From Lepeophtheirus salmonis (Eukaryota > Arthropoda > Copepoda > Siphonostomatoida > Caligidae), in NCBI RefSeq assembly GCF_016086655.4, contig NC_052143.2, positions 29,279,886 to 29,343,885 on the forward strand: DNA of 64,000 nucleotides. The letters run 5' to 3'. Position 1 is the first letter of the stretch. The number at the start of each line of letters is the position of its first letter. The notes beneath the pieces were generated by a model that made no database searches, was not told the origin of the DNA, and saw only the letters and a program-made list of their open reading frames with translations. Positions 60,300-64,000 of the stretch are shown in pieces. The translations under genes were made by a program, and so were the position numbers.

Positions 60300-62210
60300 C
60301 CTGGCTTATTAGGTTCTGGTTTTGAAATATATCAACTTTATGCTGACAAACTTGCACCGATTCTAAAGGAACTATTGGAGTGGATCCTGATGATGGGTTC
60401 CTTTCCATTATATATAAACGATGGTCTACTTATTACAATACCCAAAAAAGGAAAAGATATCAGATTCATTAAGAATTTGAGCCCAATCACACTTCAGAAC
60501 ACTTTGTACAAAGTATTTTCGATAATTTTGCCTATTGTATTATATTAACAATTGACTTGAAAAGTCTTTTGACTGTGTCTTGCATACTCACATTATAAGA
60601 ACATTGAATGGTAAAGAATTTGGAGAGTTCATTATAAGAGCTGTTGCTGCAATGCTTGTAAACTCCAATACAAGTTATGGGTCCGACCACATATTAAGAT
60701 CTTTCCAGGTAGTACATGGATGAAAGCAAGGAGATCCCATAGCAGCAATTCTTTTTATAGTTGCTGTGGATCCCTTATTGTTACAAATAAGGGATAACGG
60801 AGTACTGAAAAAAACAAGGATTAGTGATTGTGAATCCATTTATGGTTATGCTGATGATACATCAGCAATCATAGCGCCTGGAAGAACTTTAACGATGACA
60901 TCCATCTTTGAAATATATAGGCTTCTGTCATGGTTCGAGATTTTGTCAGTTCTAAAAATTAATATTGAAAAATCCGAGCTGATATCAAATGATAATGACA
61001 TCAACTCCTATATATTCCCCACATGCAAAATCAAGGATCAAGGTGCTTGGAGTTGTTATTGGGAAGAATTCAATGGACTACAATAAGCAGGAGATTATTT
61101 ACCGAATAAAGAAAATACAAATCTAATTAAATCTCTTAATTTTCATAGGTGCGAGCAAGTTAAAATTTGGAACTCATATATAGTTCTAAAGGTAACTCAT
61201 CTTCTACATATATGTGCGTATGACATCGAAATCTGCTCAGAGATAGACGGTACCCTGATGAACTTCCTAGACATTCAACGCAAACGGAATATCTCTATAC
61301 AAAGAACCACTACTCCCAAAAGCCTAGGCGGGGGTGGAGCAATAGATTTCAGAAGCTTTTGGAAATATATTTTAGCTGAATTGATTCTCAAATGTTTAAG
61401 AAGAGATGACTTTTGGAACTCTACAGTATCTTATGATTGTTTTAATCTACAATATTCCAACTATGGGGTACGTTCAATAAAAAGTAATATATGTAAATTA
61501 AAATATTGGTGCTCCTTTCTTAACACAGTACAGGATACTTTTTATATTCTTGAACTGGCTATAGGTGGGTACGCTCCATTAAAAGGTGCCTTGATAAAAA
61601 TTCCCGCTTCTCTCCAGAAAATGCCAGGATTTTTCTTGGATGATCTCCTGAATTACAAGGATAATTTTTTAGCTGTTATGGCGCATAATAAAATTTGAAA
61701 ATGCAGAAAATATACGATATGGGCATACTTATGATTTTACTCAGTAGCTTTGTTTAACATATAAGCTCGCTAAGGTAAGTGTGGTGTGAATCATCACTAC
61801 CACTGATTACAAATGTTTTAAAGAGAAGAAACATACAGCTAACTGAAGGACAAGCCTGCAATAGTTTTCAGAACCCATTGCTGGAACCCTGGAAGTGTCA
61901 GCATTTTTGAGCCATGACAAACTTTGCTACTTTTGTAGGGAAGAGCAAGAAACAACATGTCAAATTCTATAGGAATGTAAAACACTGGGGCAAATATATA
62001 CCGGATTGGCAGAAGAATTAGAAGTGGTTTTTGGGAGGCCAATAAAGCGAAAGGATTTTTTTGTTTTAATATCAAAAAGTGACGTAAACCTGCATTCACT
62101 AATCGTAAAATTACAGTACTGTGTGTATGCAATCCAGGCAAAGAAAATGGAAATGGGTGCATCCATTTTAAACATTGCAAGAAATTATTTAAAAAATTTA
62201 ATGACCTAGG
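60300..62210 (+). pseudogene. LINE ORF2-like pseudogene, L1/Tx1-like, reverse transcriptase to C-terminus
   Basis: Blocks in order on +: YADKLAPILKELLEWILMMG and ITIPKKGKDIRFIKNLSPIT (fingers), LKSFDCVLHTHIIRTLNGKE-type motif A near 60555, KQGDPIAAILFIVAVDPLL at about 60728 preceded by a stop, YGYADD at 60842 (catalytic motif C), then KINIEKSELIS. Further on, KSLGGGGAIDFRSFWKYILA matches the LGG..LP....FW.A..L block after the reverse transcriptase of this group. Near 61925 a CYFCREEQET word suggests the terminal Cys/His motif. The last open part ends at 62207. At least four frameshifts and several stops make it dead. The endonuclease was not recognised, so the copy is 5' truncated, as is common for LINEs. 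- strand frames at 61839-62180 are shadows. Confidence 0.8.
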
Positions 62211-62214
62211 GTTT

Positions 62215-63175
62215 TTACTGACTTTGTTTCCTTTTTTTTTGTGTCGTTTTATTGTTCTTGGAAAATGTATTTGGTATTTGTATTTTTCTATGTACTTAGA
62301 CTACTTTCCCTGTTTTTGTATTGTTATTAATTGAGCACCAGAAAAAATTGATACTGGTCTAAAAAAAGTTAAAATATACATGGTTCTTTTAAGTACGAAA
62401 CATGTTACAACTCTACCAGTCTCTCCTACTTTATATATTAAAAACATGTACTACCCTAAACTTAAATCTTTCTGGTACCCTAATGAGAGTAACTTTCTAT
62501 ATGTCTGTAACATGTTCTGATTAAATAATTGTGAATTCTACTCTTTCTACATATATGATCTCAATCCTCTCATTAATTATTTCTGTCAATAGTATTTCAT
62601 GTGACGTCAGCACGGTTAATGTCACATATTTTCATCTGTAATATTAAAGACAATACTATATTATTGGATGTTGAAATATAATAATATAAAAAGAATTTAA
62701 CTATAAAATATAACCATCAAATATTTAGCGCATGATTGAAAAGTTTTAGTTAAATATCTAAATTAAAAGGTTATTACTTTAGTATACAATCACATTTCCA
62801 TATCGTATAACAAAATTAGCTGTAATAATTGAAAGAAAACTATATTTTTCTTTAATTATCGTAATTTTCTTGTCCATAATGGATAAAAAAAACAAAAAAA
62901 AACAAAAACGATTCAGTAAACGAAAAACGAATCAAAACATTTGTATTGAGATTTTCCATGGCTATTACTTTGATTTATTTGTAAACACATTATCTTTTGC
63001 GTTACTTTTTTTTATCATTACAGCAATAATATGTAATTTCATGAAGATTTAGAGGCAATTTGACCACTTTATACAGAAAAATAATAATTAACGGAGGTGT
63101 CCATTAAATGTGAAGACTATGAATATTAAACAAGTATAATTTATTAATTAAGAATAGCATTACAACAAAATTAAT
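62215..63175. other. LINE 3' flank and AT-rich DNA without recognised gene
   Basis: T-rich sequence to about 62370 is probably the LINE 3' untranslated region; no poly-A tail or duplication was fixed. The rest holds nothing recognised. Confidence 0.35.
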
Positions 63176-63179
63176 ACTA

Positions 63180-63535
63180 TAAATAGATGTGACTCGGAGC
63201 TCTCTTAATCATTAATGTAGCCGGTTTTAACTGCAATGATAGCTTCCTGGCTGAGGCAGAAGGGTTGGTAACCACTGTGGATATAGGCCTCTGTCTTTGT
63301 ATCCCAGTGCAGGCAGACAGTAAACTTGTGTCCCTAAATGTTTGGATGAGTAATACTGAAGGCAATTTCACAAAATACATCTAAAAGGTGTAGTCGAGGG
63401 GATTGTATTAGGGCTTTAGAGAGCCAAAAGAGACAAAAAAGAGTTCGAAAGAACTCAAAAAACTTATTCAAAAGAGTTTTGCAAAGGAGGATATTGGTTT
63501 CTTTCATTGTTGGTGACAAAGCGGTATCTCCAACA
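63180..63535 (-). pseudogene. Mariner-like family A element with internal deletion, second copy
   Basis: On the - strand, from about 63515, the sequence reads SPTMKETNILLCKTLLN, then FFEFFRTLFCLF, SPRLHLLDVFCEIAF, HPN, and near 63215 EAIIAVKTGYIND. The match to the 43.5 kb copy (TPTKKETHILCCKTLLN, then YVEEKPCTVHHPN) covers both sides of the missing catalytic core. Upstream sequence stops near 63560, where an LTR seems to begin. Confidence 0.65.
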
Positions 63536-63568
63536 ATACCAAGTTATTTTCACTCACTTTTTCGTAGC

Positions 63569-63737
63569 TGTGGAATATGTCGTGTTTATTAGTCTCATTA
63601 TATATTATATTTTATGTATGTATTTATTTATGTCTGTTTATGATCAGTCGTTTGTTTATCGGAGTCTCAAATGTATGTAGTACACGTGTAAACTATAGAA
63701 TAAAGTTAGTTAGTATTAAGTAATACAAGACTACACA
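63569..63737 (+). repeat. Candidate 5' LTR of a Gypsy-type retrotransposon
   Basis: The interval may begin with TGT at 63569 (or 63578) and ends CTACACA at 63737. It contains AATAAAGTTAG at about 63701, as expected for an LTR polyadenylation signal, and is followed directly by TGG, the usual first bases of a primer-binding site. The length of 160-169 bp is short but known for small Gypsy LTRs. The 3' LTR lies outside the window, so identity cannot be checked. Confidence 0.5.
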
Positions 63738-63755
63738 TGGTTTCAGGTGTAAAAC
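63738..63755 (+). other. Candidate primer-binding site
   Basis: TGGTTTCAGGTGTAAAAC begins immediately after the proposed LTR end. A TGG start fits pairing with the CCA end of a tRNA. The tRNA was not identified. Confidence 0.4.
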
Positions 63756-63813
63756 GAAAACAAAATAAAATTAGCAAATTAAGGGTGCATTGGAATTGTT
63801 CCGGGACAATATT

Positions 63814-64000
63814 ATGGTTTCAAATAGTAATAGCCTACTTCCTCCGAAGCCATTGGACATTTCTAGCAGTGCTAGTGAGAATTTCAAGATGTTTCGCCAG
63901 CAATACATGGTTGATGTGGTTGCCACAGAATTGGACATGGGGTCCAAAGAAAGAAAAAGTGATATCCTCTTAAACCTAGTAGGTGAGGAGGCTCTTAGGA
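63814..64000 (+). CDS. Gag-like ORF of a Gypsy-type retrotransposon, cut by window end
   Basis: An ATG at 63814 opens a frame of 62 codons that is still open at the last base. It starts MVSNSNSLLPPKPLDISSSA, continues ENFKMFRQQYMVDVVATELD and ends ERKSDILLNLVGEEALR. The pattern PP..LDI.....ENW..F.Q....Y..A.EL......R...LL..VG.EA is the N-terminal part of Gag in many animal Gypsy elements (recalled, not searched). No stop or frameshift interrupts it, unlike all other element coding regions here, so this may be a recent copy. The longer + frame starting at 63737 is in another phase and is a shadow. Confidence 0.65.
   Translation, partial: MVSNSNSLLPPKPLDISSSASENFKMFRQQYMVDVVATELDMGSKERKSDILLNLVGEEALR

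Noticed and set aside
59973..60408. Overlapping 84- and 89-codon frames
   Set aside because: They overlap on opposite strands and show no family pattern; the LINE evidence begins later.
61839..62180. 113-codon - strand frame
   Set aside because: Antisense to the C-terminal part of the LINE.
1..64000. CRISPR array, operon or phage cassette
   Set aside because: No regularly spaced identical repeats with unique spacers, no ribosome-binding-site-led gene series; the sequence is eukaryotic in style.

Overview
The window looks like nuclear DNA of an invertebrate animal, most likely a crustacean and possibly a parasitic copepod (sea louse). That assignment is inference from the very AT-rich composition, short introns with GT..AG borders, AATAAA signals and a dense load of decayed Tc1/mariner, hAT, piggyBac, LINE and Gypsy-type elements. 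Nothing points to bacteria, phage or an organelle. No operons, CRISPR arrays, rRNA or tRNA genes were seen.

Only one host gene is well supported. Two exons on the + strand (14833-15071 and 15119-15847) join in frame across a 47-nt intron. They encode the C-terminal part of a single-pass membrane protein with a long hydrophilic tail and end at a stop codon followed by AATAAA. Upstream exons are not visible. Weaker candidates for host sequence are a 3' terminal exon on the - strand (22937-23208), a + strand ORF after a good acceptor (17139-17483) and a 76-nt possible internal exon (36273-36348).

Most other recognisable sequence is transposon debris. For this report mariner-like copies are grouped as A, B and C. 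Family A has pieces near 7.0, 7.9, 43.5-44.2, 48.2-48.7, 51.3 and 63.2-63.5 kb. Family B has pieces near 2.8-3.4, 3.7, 7.5-7.8 and 58.6 kb. Family C has two long copies at 18.3-19.3 and 30.5-31.2 kb. Further unrelated Tc1/mariner fragments lie near 1.6, 2.1, 4.7-5.2, 5.7, 9.2-9.7, 11.1-11.9, 13.6-14.0, 24.7-25.5, 26.9, 38.4, 54.8 and 57.0 kb. Two L1/Tx1-like LINE remnants (6.2-6.9 kb on -, 60.3-62.2 kb on +) keep reverse transcriptase motifs. Three hAT elements (27.9-28.9, 39.9-40.5, 49.8-51.0 kb) and one piggyBac pseudogene (44.6-46.2 kb) are present. At the right edge a short LTR, a primer-binding-like site and an open gag-like frame mark the start of a Gypsy-type retrotransposon, apparently inserted into a mariner A copy.

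The least explained signal is a repeat family at 33.3, 41.2 and 58.3 kb. It has roughly 124-bp units (about 145 bp at the first locus), and most units centre on a hairpin whose bases differ between loci while the dyad symmetry stays. Long intervening stretches (for example 9.7-11.1, 16-17.1, 33.6-36.1, 51.5-53.5 and 55-56.6 kb) are AT-rich and show no gene.
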